Assembly: GCA_020086605.1 (NCBI GenBank)
Contig: JACBWW010000016.1
Coordinates: 14,215,998 to 14,279,997 of the forward strand
Direction of reading: 5' to 3'
Length of the DNA stretch: 64,000 nucleotides
Source of the DNA: Lanius collurio
Taxonomy: Eukaryota; Chordata; Aves; Passeriformes; Laniidae
A model generated the notes under the pieces. It ran no database searches. It was not told the origin of the DNA and saw only the letters and a list, made by a program, of their open reading frames with translations. Both the position numbers and the translations under genes were made by a program. Below are positions 37,501 to 52,307 of the stretch, piece by piece; position 1 is the first letter of the stretch, and every line of letters starts with the position of its first letter.

Positions 37501-38459
37501 CTGCCCATCTTCACGGGTTAGGTATGTTCCTCTTTCTTTGCTTCAGAAGCATGTTTTATACAGCTTAACTTCTAAAAGCTTATTAAAATGACAAGCATTA
37601 TAAGAGACTGTGCCAGCAGTAGTACCCAAATGAAGTCATAGCCCCTTTAAATATATGAATTTTTGAAACCAAAGTTTCCCCATGTGCCTTGCAGCACATG
37701 TGATAGTAAAACTTGAAAGAAATTACTGTTCTATAATTACCATTTTCTGAAAAAAATACCAGTAAAATAACTTACAATTGTGAATATTAGGTGTGGTCGA
37801 ACACATTTACGCCTTCAGAAACATCAGGAAGGTTTTTTTATTCTATAAACACTCTTGAGAACTGATGGGCTAAACAAGGCTTCCCTGCCAGGTGTACTCT
37901 TTTATGAAATAAAGCATCACAGGAGCATGTCAAGAAAAAACAAAATTAAGACACTTACAAGTACCAGGTGCAGACTAAAGAGAAATAAATACTCTGGCAC
38001 AAGAACACAAAACAGGAAATCCAGCCAGGAAAATGACAGTTAGGTAACATGCCTTACAAGTAAGGCAGATAAAGGAAAGAAAATAACACATGTACATTGT
38101 CATGATATCCAATCCCCCACAAACCAATTACTTCCATTCTTTTGCATCCAGAATCATTGTTGCAAAATTTGGTGATTTAGAAATGGAAAGTAAAACAGAA
38201 ATCATGCTGAAAACAGAACTGCACTGGAAAACGTCCCTATCCAACTGAGCGCCAAATATTTATCCCCCAGAGAAGAAAAAAGGCCTTAATCAAAGCTAGT
38301 CCAAAACCCACAAACTTTCAATTCTCTCTGCTGAAAGGCAGCAAACAGCAATAATGCAGCCCACCTGAACCAAAGCTGAAACATTGTCCCTGCCTGGGCC
38401 CAGAAAGAAGAATCACAGTATGAGATACCCAGGACTTTTCACAAAGGGTTGATTTTTGA
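22561..38459. other. Intergenic desert, nothing recognised
   Basis: About 16 kb of AT-rich DNA. No exon with recognisable homology and no recognisable mobile element. T run at about 30387-30405. Open frames here are 127 codons or fewer, occur on both strands and look random. Confidence 0.5.
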
Positions 38460-38780
38460 TTCACCATAATCTGTAACACCACCACAGACTCCTCCCCACC
38501 ACCCTCACAGCCACTGCAGCATCAAGGAAATGCTGGCAGAGCCAGGACAGAGCAGGTAATGCCAGCTGAACCCAGAAAAGCCAAGCCATAAAACCAGCAG
38601 CAGCTGCAGCATCCCGCCCCCAGCCAGGCTTGCTGACCTTGCCAGGGCAGTGGCTGAGCCCCTGCAGTCTTGGCCTGAGCACCTCCAGCTCCCGTGGGTG
38701 CTCCGTGGAGCAAGGGGTACCTTGGGATGACACTGCAGACAGCAGGGAACTCTCCCGTGGTTTGGAGCACGGGCTCTTTT
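38460..38780. other. GC-rich patch, function unknown
   Basis: GC-rich block with CAG/CTG-heavy composition (CCAGCAGCAGCTGCAGCATC near 38596). The overlapping open frames on both strands reflect composition. No known protein matched by eye. Confidence 0.4.
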
Positions 38781-41700
38781 TGGACATGTTGGCTATAGTG
38801 TTTTCTGGATAGTCACCATCCCCCTGAAGGATATGTTGGTATTTTGATCCCAGATGGATACGTTCTGCTCCTCCAGCTCATTAATGCCAATCTCTTCTAC
38901 AATAAATAAGCTCTGTATCTGGTCTTCTCTGGCCTCTCCTGGATGATTTATGTCATGGGCTTGCAATAAGTCAAGCTGAAGTTTCCCTGACCTAGATTCA
39001 CTCCAACGTTGTACCTAGTTTGGTGACTTCTTTCCAGTCTTTCAAATCCATTATTCAGCAAGCTGGTGCTGATGATGCACTTTCAGCCAGGTTGCTTTCA
39101 TCTTTCATTTTATTAAATGCAAATTGGATTTGAAAATGAAGGCGGACACTGCTGTAATCATACTGGCAGGTAACAGTGTTACTCAGCTGTCAACAGAATT
39201 CAGCCTAAATAGATCATGGCATAAGAAAGAAATTGTATCAATGACTTTGCTTTGCTTGTATTTAAATATTACATCAAACCTATACTGTCACAGGGGACAA
39301 AAAAGTGAACACGAGTTGCAAAAATAGCACTCATTCTATATCCTTTATCTTTTCCCTTCCTTCTGCTCTTTAGCTAATCCAAGGGGAGTTATTTCAGCGT
39401 GAAATTTGTATATTGTTTGACAAAAAGGTAACAGGATAATAATAAACTAGACAGCACCAATACCATGGGTTCCACTTTATATTACTGGTTTAGATAAACT
39501 AATTAATTAAAATATCAAGGGTGTGTTTTACACATGAATATTCTTGAGTTCCAGAGAGTTAAAAGTAAATCAATATAAAAAACTGGCTACAGATATACAC
39601 TGCTAACACTGATTTGCTTGCTTGTATGTTATTTTGTAATAAATAACATTACAGTCTGCTTTTGTAAAAGTAACTATTAATAATTAATTGCATTAACCCT
39701 TTCAGTGCTTATTGTTCTTTGCTATTGATATGAAAATATGCTGAGACTTTTGTTAGAGTGTAGTAGTACATAGATGTTTGACTGTATGTTTTTGCAAAAG
39801 GGCAATTATTCCCTAGGAGGAAGGCAGTGCAACTACAATGCCCCCAAAGAACAGACCAAATACTCTGAAATGTTTCAGCACAGGACACAGAATTTAGCAC
39901 AGTCCCAGATGGGAAAAACCCTGTATTTTCTTTAAGTGGAGACATTGTATTAACAAGTGACAATGTCATAAGATGGGAGGGTAAACATCTGCTCTGAGGC
40001 CTGGCAAGACTCTCCCAAAGCTTTAGATATGTCATCAGAATAATTCCTGACATATCTCATTTATTCTGTTCTTCTGTGCAAGCACCAAAATCTGCTGTCA
40101 AGAGTCTGTCTCACTTTGATTGCAGCAAGGAGCTTTCTCACCCACTACAGAGCTATAATTTTGTGTGCTCACCACTTACTACAAATGCTCTCAGGAATGG
40201 AAATGAAATGAAATGAAGTACTTACATTCTGCCATCCTTCCAGTGCAATGAAAATGTAGAAGGGAGTAAACAATCCTATGGGTATAGTTAGAAAGGGGAC
40301 TCAGATTCTTGCCTGGACTCTCTCCTGGCCAAGACACAAAACCCAGCAGCACAGTCCATTCACAAAAAAGTTCCCCCCATTCCCAAAGGATTTCAGAGGT
40401 GGCTGCTGCCCTAAGCAGGGTCATTGATTCCTCATTCCTCTGCACAGGTTCCCTGAGAAAACTGAAATCAGATTTCTCCATATTCTGGGGAAAACTTCAA
40501 CTAGATAAAGAAAGTCATGAAGCCAAGCTGCACAAATTGACCTCAGAGTCAAGTACCTTTTCCCTTCCAAAAGCTGCAGAAATGTGTCAAAATGTCCCCT
40601 CAAGTTCTCACAGACACCTGTGCTGACAGTAACAAGCAGGTTTGGACTCAGGTGTCTTGCAGTTGAAGGATCTTGCTTGTTACAGGGGTAAAGAAAGAAA
40701 TCAATCAACTTTGCATATATGCATATCTATCTAAATATTTGTTCTTTCATCTGAAGAAAATTCTTACTTATTTGAAACAGTTCTAATCTGAATTTCTTGA
40801 GGGTTCCTTTTCTTTCTTTTAATTCCTTACCTGATCATTCAAGAACATAACAAAGTGTGCTGTGTACACAAATTATATGCATATATCCAGTGCACTTTCT
40901 ACACAGCTCTGTACTCCACCTCTAACTGAGGGCCTCAGTGATTCAGAATTACAAGTAAAATCGCAATATCTCTAGTAAGTATTCTATACTTGTGTAATCT
41001 GACAGGTAGATGCAAGAAATCCTTCTGGCTTCTTAAAAAATACAAATTCTTAAATGCCTTTTAATACCACAACTCACTCAGCTCACAATCCCTCTGCTAT
41101 CTCAGGGATTTCTTTGCACACGGAGACACTTCAGTGCTGGGCTCTGGCTCCCTGAGCAGTACCTACTTTCCCAGCTGATGCAGAGCAGACTGAGGGCTCT
41201 GCTGTGATTCGAATCAGGAGCCTGCAGCAGAGGGCACTGTGAAGGACCCAGAGCTGCAGCCCTGCACAGAAAGAGCTGGAAAGGGAGAAGGGACACTCCC
41301 CCCAGGGGACACATGTACCTTCTAACCCATGTTGCTCTCATTGCCCCTCCTGGAAAGGTGGTGGTCGTTCCTCTGAGCAGGTGTCCAGGAGCCAGGCTGT
41401 GTTATCACCCCATGCTCAGAACAACAAGGCCAGCTGAGCCTTCACTGAAAAGCTGCTATTGCTGAAAGCTCCTCCCAGGTGAGGTCTCTCCTGGTCTGGT
41501 TCATGCCGAGTGCAGCCAGCCTCTGTCCAGAGCAGGCAGCTGGGAGCACTGCTGAGAAGATGGGCAGGTCACACTACCAGTGAGTGACATGTGTCTGTAC
41601 AACCCATGGATGTGCCCGGTCCATAAAATCTGTTTGGGACTTTGCTGGCTTAATTTCCAAATTTTCCTGGGAGAGATAATGCCATTCAAATACAGGTTTT

Positions 41701-42909
41701 ATAATCAGTCATTTTCATTTGGAAGCTGAAGGCAGCTGTCCCCTGTTCTGCTTTTATACTCTACACTATCAGATATTCCCAAACACTCTACAAAGAGGCT
41801 AAGCCTGCAGAGCTGAGATAGTGAATATTTGCAGCAGTGCTCAGCAGCCAGCATCTCTGAATCTATCAACAGCTCCTTGCAAGAGGAATCAACCTTGTCT
41901 TTCCCCATCTGCACAAGTACTTAAAAGAATAATTTTAGGAAGCAAATGAACCATTGCAGAGCCATTAAAATAATTAAATAATCCATAAGCAGCAGTTAAA
42001 CAGTACAATAAGGAACACTTAATGTTATTAGAAAAGTCAGTTGTGTGTGGACAAAGGCTGACTGACAAATGAGAAAAATATTTGTTCACTGTGAGTGATC
42101 TACAGCAGACCTACAGCCAATGGTACCAGATGGTGGGGCTGGTTTTTTGTAAACACACCTCTTCTAGAACCAAAAAAGCCTGGTTAATTGACCATGGATC
42201 ATAGTCCCACATAAAATAAGCAAAGCTGTGCCTGCCCAGCACCATTGGCAGGCGGTTCCCATTAGGAAAGCAGTAAAGTTCCTGGGTTCTTTGGGAGGTA
42301 TCTGGATTTACTGGGAAGCACAAAAAAAAAAAAAAAAAAGGAAATGGAATAATTCTGAATAGATCTAGTGATACAGAGAAGATCATATTCAACTTTCCAT
42401 GTCTGTGTTGGATAATACATTTAATTTGAATGAACAGTCTTCCTTTTAATTCAGCATTTTTAGTCTTTCATCAAGAGCACAGGGATACAGAACTAAAGAG
42501 GTGTGCAGCTGAGAACTCCATCTCACACAGACTGGGTTTATTGTGATAACCATGCAAAGGATGTTGATTCTCAGTTTGAACTGTCATTTGACAATAAATA
42601 ATAGCATTCTTAACTCTAGCACTGTGATGGTATTTAATCTGTGGCTTTCAAAAAGCTTTTATACAATGTAGAGGATGAAAGAAATTTCCAGAGCAAATGG
42701 GAATAAAATATTCACGAAGGGGAAACTCTGACTCCAGTTATTAATCTACAACAGCCTTCCCAACACATGGAATATCTTATTTTGTTTACTGGCACGGGAT
42801 CACAGCTAATCCTGCTGTCTGTCACTTGAGGATTAATGACCCAATTAATGACCAGCAGCAGAGCAGCTCTATCCATTACAGCATATCACAATCAATTTCT
42901 CATTTTGAC
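38781..42909. other. Intergenic, nothing recognised
   Basis: AT-rich apart from a moderately GC-rich stretch at 41100-41540. A run of 18 or more A at about 42320-42338 follows unplaced sequence and might be a retrocopy tail, but no parent gene is recognisable. A short AAATG repeat lies at about 40200-40216. Confidence 0.45.
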
Positions 42910-43731
42910 CCTCTGGAGGAAAGGGATGCTATCCAGTGGGACTTTGACAAGCTGGAGAGGTGGGCCTGTGCAACTTTCAAAGAAGTTGAGCAAGGCCAAG
43001 TGCAAGGGGCTGCATCTGGGTCAGGGCAATCCCAAGCCCAAACACAGGTGGGGCAGACAATGGATCAAGTGCAGCCTTGGGAGAGGAACTTGGGGTTGTT
43101 GGTGGATGAGAAGCTCAACATGAACCATCAATGTGCATTCGCAGCCCAGAAAGCCAACTGTGTCCTGAGCTGCATCAAAGGCAGCGTGGGCAGCAGGCTG
43201 AGGGAGCGGATTCTACCTCTCTACCCTGCCCTCATGAGACCCCACCTGGAGCGCTGCATCCAGCTCTGGGGCCCCAGCATAAGGACAGGGACCTGCTGGA
43301 GTGAGTCCAGAGGAGTCCCCAAAGCACCTCTCCTAAGAAAACAGGAGAGAGTTGGGTTGTTCAGCCTGGAGAAAAGAAAGTATTGAAGAGACCTTAACAT
43401 CCGTTTCCAGTTCATAAAGGAGGTTATAAGAGAGCTGAAAAGGGACTTTTAACGAGGGCCTGTAGTGATGTAACAAAGGGGAATGGCTTTAAACTGAAAT
43501 AGTAGGTTTAGAGATTAGAAAGAAATTTGTTGCTGTGAGGGTAATGAGGAACTGGAATTGTTTGCCCAGAGAAGGTTTGGATACCCTATCCCTGGAAGAG
43601 TCCAAGGCCAGGTTGGATGGGGCTTTGAATAACCTGATCTAGTAGAAGGTGTCCCTTTCCATGGCAGGGAGGTTGGAGCTAGGTGACCTTTCAGTTCCCT
43701 TCCAACCCAAACCATTCCGAGGTTCTATGAT
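42910..43731 (+). mobile_element. CR1 LINE fragment, 5'-truncated, with intact 3' end
   Basis: Reads as the 3' end of a CR1 non-LTR retrotransposon: DFDKLERWA, then LGLLVDEKLNMNHQCAFAAQ, then LPLYPALMRPHLERCIQLWG from the C-terminal part of the reverse transcriptase ORF, followed by the conserved 3' UTR (GGCTTTAAACTGAAA, AGGTTGGATGGGGCTTTGAA, CCCTTCCAACCCAAACCATT) and a terminal TTCTATGATC. The frame is shifted, and a deletion removes the segment expected after GAGTCCAGAGGAG (about 43310). Dead copy. The avian 3' terminal repeat is reduced to about one unit. Confidence 0.9.
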
Positions 43732-46700
43732 CTACAATGTAGCTGACAGTATCTTCATGTACATAAAAAAATTTCTGGGAATATTTTTTTTCTCCTGTGC
43801 TCACAGAGAATAAACTTTCTCTGACCACAAGATGGCCCTCATGGTATATTGTCTGTGCCGTGGTACACACTATCCTTGCCTTATTCTTAACACACAGCTT
43901 GCAATATTCTAGTTTCACTTCATTTAAGTATATGTACAGTCTATTTGTCTCTCCTACCTTCTGTTAGCAGAAGAAAAAGCAGAGTTCCTGAATCTGTCGG
44001 GTTAATTCACGCACTCTGGGGCCAGTCAGGCCAAGTTTGTGGCGGTGCTGCCCCAGCATCCTGGTCCCAGCACAGCCACCAGCACACGCTGTCACTCCCC
44101 ACTGCAACCTCCGCATGGCCACACACCCCACAGCGCAGCTTCTGCACACCCATGGCCACTGGGGGAGAGCTGGAGGCCTTTCCCCATCGCAAGGGCTGCC
44201 TGACACCACCTCAGATGCCGGGTGAGCAGAGCTCCTCCTCGCTCTCCCATCATGGTGTTTTGCAACTCCTGCCTGTCATTGTTTTCTCAAGGAATCTTGG
44301 TGTTGCTTGGCATATTTGAGCTGGCATGGTTTCATTTCCTATGCTTTCTCCCCAAAAACCACATGATCAGGCACAGTGATGTCAAGCAAGGAAACTAAAT
44401 TGTTTCATTTGATCCCTGGCTTACACTCCAGCTGTAGTGACAGAGCACAGGGATATCTCTTTTTAAGGCTTCTGCTGGTCTAAAATTGGGGAATTTCCAT
44501 AAGAACATTTCCTGAAAGGTTAGATCAAGATAATTCAAAGCAGGCCAAGGAATTAAACATATAGCCTCCTGCCTAGAAACCTACCAGTTTCCTGACTGAA
44601 AGTGTCCAAAATTGTAACGTGCTACAACAAAGAGTGTCAGCAGGATGAAGGACAGCCCTGTCTCAGCCCAGCTGAGTTGGGATCATTTCAGGACGATGTG
44701 ATGCTGATTTTGTAAAGCGTAGGGATATCCCAGAATAGGACAGGGTACCAATCACACTTCAAATGTGTCTCTTGAACAAAAGATAAGCAAAAATTTATGC
44801 TCCATATGTTAGTCAGGTACGTCTATTTCCTGTGGGCCTCCAGTGTTCCAAAATGGTGACAACAAGAACAGCTGAAAAAACCAAAGGAATCACTATAAAT
44901 TTCACTAAAGAATGTTGTGTTGTTTCTAATTCCACACTGTGGAGACAATCTTTAGGACTTCTCTGTTACACATGGCAAGAAAATAAATTACAGGTCGTTC
45001 TACCCTTTCTAGAAACAGACTTGAGTGCTGGGGTTTTGGGGATGCCAAACCTGCCAGGTTCACCCTCTCCAGCTTCAGTCTGTAACTCATCTCTGATCTG
45101 AGCCTACAGCTAAAATGTAGGTAATTCAGCCAGTAATGGTAATCTTTACCAATATATGTTTTACCAATATCTACATGGCTGACTGCTGATCATAAATAAT
45201 TCAGAACAATGAAAAGCTTATGTGAGGTATAAGAAAACACCAGTTCTTTAAAGGATGCGTCCTTGAGCAGTTCCAGAAAATTTAGCAGAAGTATTGAAGA
45301 CACACTGAAACAATTATTTCTTGATTATCACCCCAACACATAACTTGAATACAAAAGGAAAATACTGTATTCTGTTAAAGACCAATAAATTTAAGATCTG
45401 TAAAACCAGAATAAATTCTTTGTAGATAACTTGCCAAAATCAGTTATAGCTAAACAGCACAGTTATCATTTAGTGCAATCAGTGTACTTTTACATCCCTT
45501 TCAGACTGCTGAAGATGTTGACTGATGCCAGTAATGTAAATTAGGAGTTCTTTATAAGGAATAAAATCTAATTCTTTCCTTCCCTAAGGAAAAAAAAAAA
45601 ATTACTTGTTCAGCTTTGAGGAGCCATGTTATAATATTTTCATGGCATACAGCTCCTAAATTTCTGACCTGTAAAAGAGTTCAGAATACCAAGAGAAGCC
45701 AAGCATTAAATGTCCATATATTGGACCAAAGTCAATTTAGCTCTGTACTCTCTTGAGTTAGTGACTATCCAACAAAGGGTGGAAGAAGGGAGGAAGAATC
45801 CTCCCCTGCAGTTCTCTCCTGGCACTGTTAATGCTGCTACTGGGCCTGCTGAGCTCTGCCAGCACTAAATACAAACCCAAAGGCTGCATATTTCTCTCAG
45901 CATTAGTAGTTCACACACACATCAGTAGGAGGCTTCTACAGCCCTAAGCATAGGATGATCTATAAAGTGCAAGTCTCATAGGAAATCTAGGTCTAAAAGA
46001 AATTTTCCTTGATTTCATGGCAAATCTGAAAATTAGCCTTGGGTTTTTTCATTTTTGTTTTTTCTTCCTTTTATTTTTTTGAAGGTCTCCTATGAATTTG
46101 AAAGTCACAATGAATCAAGCTGCATGTTTACATGAACTTAGAGTACACTCAGCACCCTCATATGCTTACAATCAGTAAGCTGGCTTCATGTCTTCAGTTT
46201 GTTAAAGTCTGAGCTTGAGCTTTTAGGTGACTCTGAATGTAAATCATGGAGGGGAGGAAATTCAAATCAAAAAACAAATCAGCAAATCCCCACAGAAGAT
46301 GTGCTTCATTGCTTCATTCCAATGCCAGCAAAATATGTCTGGATCTAGATCTGAACTGGGATTATTCACTATTGCAAAGAAAATTTATTGATGACACTTT
46401 CTCACCAAGTGTAATAAACCAAAGGTAGCCACAGAGAAGTATAAAATACAGATCAGAATGGCAACATGTAATTTTTGCACTACTTCAGAACAAAAAGATG
46501 CAATTAAATCACTTCAGGCTTTTCTTGACAAAAGAATCCATAAAGATACCAGTAACAAGAATTAAACACCTGTTCTTTAAAACCCATTTGGTTTTTGTTG
46601 GCTTTTTTTTTCTTTAAAAGCAAAAAAAAAGATATCTTTTCAATTTCAGGTTATTCTGAAGTGAGCTTCAACTTTTAATGGGAAAACTGGCTGACCTGAA

Positions 46701-49700
46701 AGAACTTGTTTAGAGAACCTATTACATTATTTTCTACCTGTTTGAAACATGAGTTTCAACCACAAATTAAATTCCATTCCCAGGACTTTTGATTTGGAAA
46801 AAAAAAAAAATCCCAGAAATCTCCAAGACAGCCACTGCCATTACAAGCAGCTTCCAACATCCCAGCTCCCACAGCTCTCTTCTACTGCTGAAGTAAGACC
46901 ATGAGTTATGCAAATGATTGCCTAATACTGGCACCTAGAAAAAAACATTTCATTGGAACTACTGAAACTAATTCCTTTCTGTAATGTCTTGAACAATACA
47001 AGACATTTTACCACATTGCTCACACCAATATTTTGCAGACCATTTCTCTAATGATGATGTTTTTGTCACAGGTCTTCTGGTGAGAAGATAATACCTGTCA
47101 ACAGAGACTCTCTCTCCACACCAACAGAGAGCCACAGCACCAGGCTGAATCTGAGAGGAAGGAGGCTGGAGAATGCCCTGACTGCTCACCTTGCACCAGA
47201 GGACCATGGCACAGCGTAGCACACGCTCATCTCAATCAACATTAGATGGAAACAGTTTTTGACTAATCCATTATGGTTAATGCACTCTCCCCATAGTCTT
47301 GTAATAGTACAAATCAAAAGTAATGGCCCAAAAATTAATATTAGTACACAAATAAGAAATTAACATAAGCTGGTGAAAATCAGAAGGAAAACTGAGCAGC
47401 TTGACTGAATCTCCAGTGAAGATCAGCCTGTCAAAATATTATATAATATCAATTACTATTACTTTTGTTCTGCTGTGATTATTCTGCTTTCTTGCAAAAA
47501 ATATCACAGCTTTTCAGAAACACTGGAACACGTTAAAACTACAGTCTGCCTTTTAAAAATCCACATCCTCAAAATTTTACTTGTTCAATCTGCCAGTTTG
47601 AAGCAATACTTCTTTGAGAACACCTTTAAGGTCAGATCTTGTAGAATGACTGGCTATTTGGGGATTCTCCTTGAAAATCATTTGCTCTGTTATTCCCATA
47701 CTCACTTCTCTGAAGAAATGTAACATTCATACACACGTATATATAAAATTTATACTCACATCCATGTGTGTATTTATTTATATAAACATCCTCATACTCT
47801 GGCTTTGTTTGATGGTCTTTTGTAGCTTGTGTCCATGGAAATGAACAGTTGCATTTGTTCCAGCAACATCCATCACAGAAATCCTTCTTGATGCTGGGAA
47901 CAAATAAATCAGCAGCAGTTCCTGTGCCCCTGCACCTGGCACAGCTGTGGGAAGCAGCTGACTGTAGCAGTTACACGATTTACACTCTGTACAAGGGCCA
48001 TGAAAGCCTCTTCAGAACCTGTAGTACAGGCAAGCAGAGTTTAGGCACTGCTGGGGTACTTAGACTCAGATTTTGAGGGTTTTGAACAAAGCTGGGGACA
48101 GATTTGGGTACTTGTTGAAACAACTTGCTGCACTAAGCCCCAGAAAGTGGTTCTCAGAGGAGGGCAGAAGGAAACATGTTATGGCAAAAAGGGAAGGGTA
48201 CAGAGTACACAGAGCACCCTCTAGCAGAAATGTCCTTTTGAGACAGCCATCCCTTCGAGCTGCAGCCAGGAGCCTTTGACTATCTCACGTTAACAGTGAA
48301 AATGGGCAGAAGCCTGCAGCAAGTGTTAGCTTATGGCATGTGAATGGTAAAAAAAAATATTGGAGATATATACATCTCTCTATGAAAAATAGTTACTTTT
48401 TCAGTATTTCTGCAGCATTATACTTATCAGTTATTTCCCTAATACTTGCCTTAAAAAATATATCCATATAACTTCACTCTAGCCCTAAGACCATTTCCTA
48501 TTCCACTGAGGATCAGCCTTTTCCTCCTCCAGGGTACCTATTATTCTGCAGTGCTATCAGAGATGCTGCCTGGTAGCAGCCCAGTTTTGCTCCTGTTTTG
48601 ATGCTACCAGACTATCAGAAAAGGTTACACACTTTTGTGGAAGCATAATTTGACCTGATGACCACTTATTACTGGTAATGAAATAGAAATAAAGAACATG
48701 ATTTGACTTCCAGGGCCAAAAATTAATTTGCTAGGCTGGCAGTTACAGGAAAAAAAAAATCTTTCCATTTATGTACTGAAGATCTTTAGTTCCTGGCACA
48801 TCATTTTAACAGATCTCTGAAACACATTTGAGATTGAGATAGGCCTTTAATGTAGATCAAATATGGGAGAGAGGGAACTCTCTGGTTTCAATATTTCAAA
48901 GTAATCCTTCCTAAATTGCAATAAATGTCCTTACTCTCTTTCCAGACTCTCTTTGCCCAGTGTTCTCATGTTAACTTATTTAGCTGCCTGTCTGACAGTG
49001 ATTAGAGAAAAGGCATCACTTTTTGTGGATGTTTGATTCAACAAAATCTTGGGCAATCTTCTTTGACAAGAACTTCAAGAAAGGCAAGAGTAAAACTTTG
49101 CAGAGCTCAGAGTCCAAGGACAATACACCCTACTCCACCACAGCAGGTCTTCCCTAGGGCATGCTAAGCATTTCCTCATTGCCACTGAGGGAATCTGCAC
49201 ATCACCAAGCAATTTTGATTGCCAGTACTGAGAAGTAAAAAGACAAACTAGTCCTGTTTCAGACATGAAGCAAACATGTCAGTGAACTTACATAGTCTTC
49301 TTGGATACTCTGAATTGGTTTGACTAAAAGAGTGAGGCTGAGCCATGATTAAACTAATTTCTACTGTTAAATCTGTTTGATCTAGCTGTGTGAGGTGCCT
49401 AAGACCTATCTATATCTACATATTATTCCTCTTGCCAAACATGAGGTTCAATCTTAGACTGCTTTTTGTTCTGTCAAATATATTTATAGTCAAGAAGACT
49501 GAAAGAAACTGAACTTCACCAAGACATCAGAAAGTCACAGTATACTACTAATAGTTACTACTGGTAGTAATAATAATAAAAATAATAAAGGATATAATAC
49601 TAAGAGCTGTATTTAGAAAGCTCAGTGGAAACCCCAGTACTGCTATAATTTATTTTGCTGGGCTCTAATATTCATAGCCAAATGTACAGCACTTTACTCT

Positions 49701-50234
49701 AGGACTCTTCTGTAGAAAGGAAGCTTCTCACTTGTGCAGGAATATAACTTAATTGTGCCAGACAAACAAAAAAAGCACTTTGAGAATCCAATAGCTTGAA
49801 ACACACAGTTTCTGTTTCCAGTTCTAGATGCATTATAGCTAGAAACCAGAGTTTTAAAGTGAAATGTTTTGGGGTCAATATTTAGAGAAGCACATGCCTC
49901 TGCTCCTGGCTCACTTTTTGAGTATACATTGTACCATTCCTCACAGCTAAACAGCTGCCCAGGAAGGATCATCACTACATCGATTTAATCACAATATTCA
50001 AAAGCATGTGTTTTCCAGATATCTTATGGAATGAAGAACTCCAGAACATTGTTAAGTTCAGAATGTGTCTTCTCAGTCCTTCCATTTATATCACCAAATG
50101 CTAACTCCATAGATTCTCTCCTTAACTTCCCAAACTTCCCTAATAGCAAACCTTTTTATAAAGGCTGCTCTAGCTAGACTGCAGCCTTGGATCCAGTTCC
50201 TCCTCATCTCCTCAAAGATATGTGGATTTTCTGG
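43732..50234. other. Intergenic, with GC-rich patch at 43985-44260
   Basis: After the CR1 a GC-rich stretch (43985-44260) holds overlapping open frames on both strands with no family resemblance. The remainder is AT-rich with A runs near 45590 and 46799. No gene or repeat recognised. Confidence 0.45.
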
Positions 50235-50385
50235 TGAAAGCAGCACATCAGCACTTCTAATGTGTTATAATTTGCCTTAGTTCTTTTATATATCTTAGTT
50301 TAGGATAACTGCATGCATTAGTGGAAATTTAAGGGAACTTAGAAATAGACTCATTAAACCCAAACATCCTACAAGCATCTTCCAT
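50235..50385 (+). repeat. Duplicated segment, copy A
   Basis: Shares an ordered set of matches with 52308-52472, including AATGTGTTAT, TTGCCTTAGTTCTT, CTTAGTTTAGGA, GGAAATT and AGAAATAGA. Copies are same-strand, about 2.07 kb apart, diverged by substitutions and small indels. Family unknown. Confidence 0.75.
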
Positions 50386-52307
50386 CTGGCTACATAGGCA
50401 ATTCATAGGTTTAATCTATAGCATATAATCTCATTTTTTCTTCAATGAAACTGTCTAATTCTGGGTGGATGGTATTAGTTTTTCCTTTCTTTAATATTCC
50501 TACATAAAACAGTACATTGAAATTTTGTCAAAGCCACTTACTTTGCCCCATCTGCTCACATAAGCCATCTTTTGGAAGAGTGTTCAAGCAGAGTATCAAT
50601 TCCTCACCTGCATGGGGTGTTTTAGGCAATACTTTTTCCTTTGTGTAACACCAGTAAGTGCTACAATGCCAGTCCCAGCATGCTCATTTTCCTTTTTACC
50701 TTCATTTTTCTAGTTGTACTTTTTGTGGCAAGTTCCCTGATGTTAACCAACGTGTCTCACATCACACGTGGTGGAAAAATCATCCCTTCTCCCTGCTCAG
50801 TATACACTTTACCACTATATTAAATACTATTAGGTTCTCACTCAGAGATAACACAAAGAGCCCATTCACCCTTTCTCCTCAAGGTGCAGAGGGAAAGGAC
50901 TTCATGAGAACATCTCAGTTCTAAACATTTCCAAGATGAAAGAGGAGTTCATGGTTTCTTTTTTCTCATTTCAACACTTTAAGAAGGGCCATAGTTCAGA
51001 TTCGCATTAAGGTCCTTTTCTTTGGAAATGCTCTGGTTCCTACAGGAAGCACAATGGCTCATATGACTTAATTCTACCTCGAAAACTAATAAGTAAATGA
51101 ACAGAGAATACCTGAATAGCTTTTCAGTGATCAAATTGAGTCTTTCACCAGACAGGGTCTAACTTATGCAGCTTTCTTTTGTGTGTGAAAAATCCATTTT
51201 TCTTTGCTCATTTAAAAGTGAAAGTCACCAGTCCCAGGCTGTCACTGAGGCAGTTATTACATGCTTTGGGTTTTAAAGCAGCACTCTTAACAACACTATG
51301 AAACTGAACTACCTCAAAGAAGCTTTCCCATATTCCTGGGAAGGGCCAAACAAATTATGGGGGAAGAAGAGAAAAATAAGTACAGCTGGTGAGTGACAAG
51401 AGTACAATTCACAATGTAATTTAAGGTTTTGACACTTATTAATGTCATATTCCTTCTCCTAAAAGACAGAGATTCCTAACAAGATAGATTTATATATTCT
51501 ACATTGTAATTTTTTCATATAGAGTGGAAGAGATCCACATTTAAGGGCCTGCTGTGTTCTTCAGGACTGGAATCCCATTCTTGCATACACTCCATAGCTG
51601 TCCCATTACAGGAGCTTTGGCATCTCTCTCTGTTCTCTAAAAATTATGAACTATTCCTATCAAGCCTTTGCATGGAAAATGTTCTCAAATATTTATGTGT
51701 GTATGCATAAATTGAGGCTGTATAAGTACAAAATTATTGAAAATAGCAAAAACATAATAAATATTTTTAAAAAGAGGGGGGAGAGGAGAAGAGACGCAGG
51801 TTTCTTGGCTTGCTGAACACTTTTAATTGAAAATTTGGCAAAAACAAGAACAACGAGAAAAAGTACATTTCCAGATGAATCTGCTCTTCCTAAATCTGGT
51901 TTGGGAGGAAGCCAGCAGAACAGAGATATTAGAAAAGCAATATGACTACACATTTCCCACACTACAGGCCACAGGAAATCTGAATGGTTTTCCTGATATT
52001 AGATGCTCAGTCCCACCCCTCATTGGTACCCTGATGATGTAAAGTTCTACCAGGAGGAAGAATGTTGAGAAATAAGTTTGTTTCCACAGAACCTTGTCCA
52101 CTGCTAAAAAGAGCATCTGAAAACAATGAACCCCAAAAGAGACACAAGAATGTAAAATTTGTGTTCTTCCTTTGAAACATCATCTCAGATATAAGCTGTG
52201 ATTTTGAAAGAATAAAGATATCACCAAATATATATATATTATTAACATTTTTTTAAAATTAGATTCTGTGTCTGAAATAGTTTTACCATCTCTTGCTTTA
52301 TGGCAGC

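Noticed and set aside
43945..44319. 124-codon open frame in the GC-rich patch
   Set aside because: GC-rich composition removes stop codons; overlapping frames on the other strand are just as open. No family resemblance.
48648..48666. DR2-type nuclear-receptor site (TGACCTGATGACCA)
   Set aside because: Single short motif in intergenic DNA with no context; expected by chance in a window this long.
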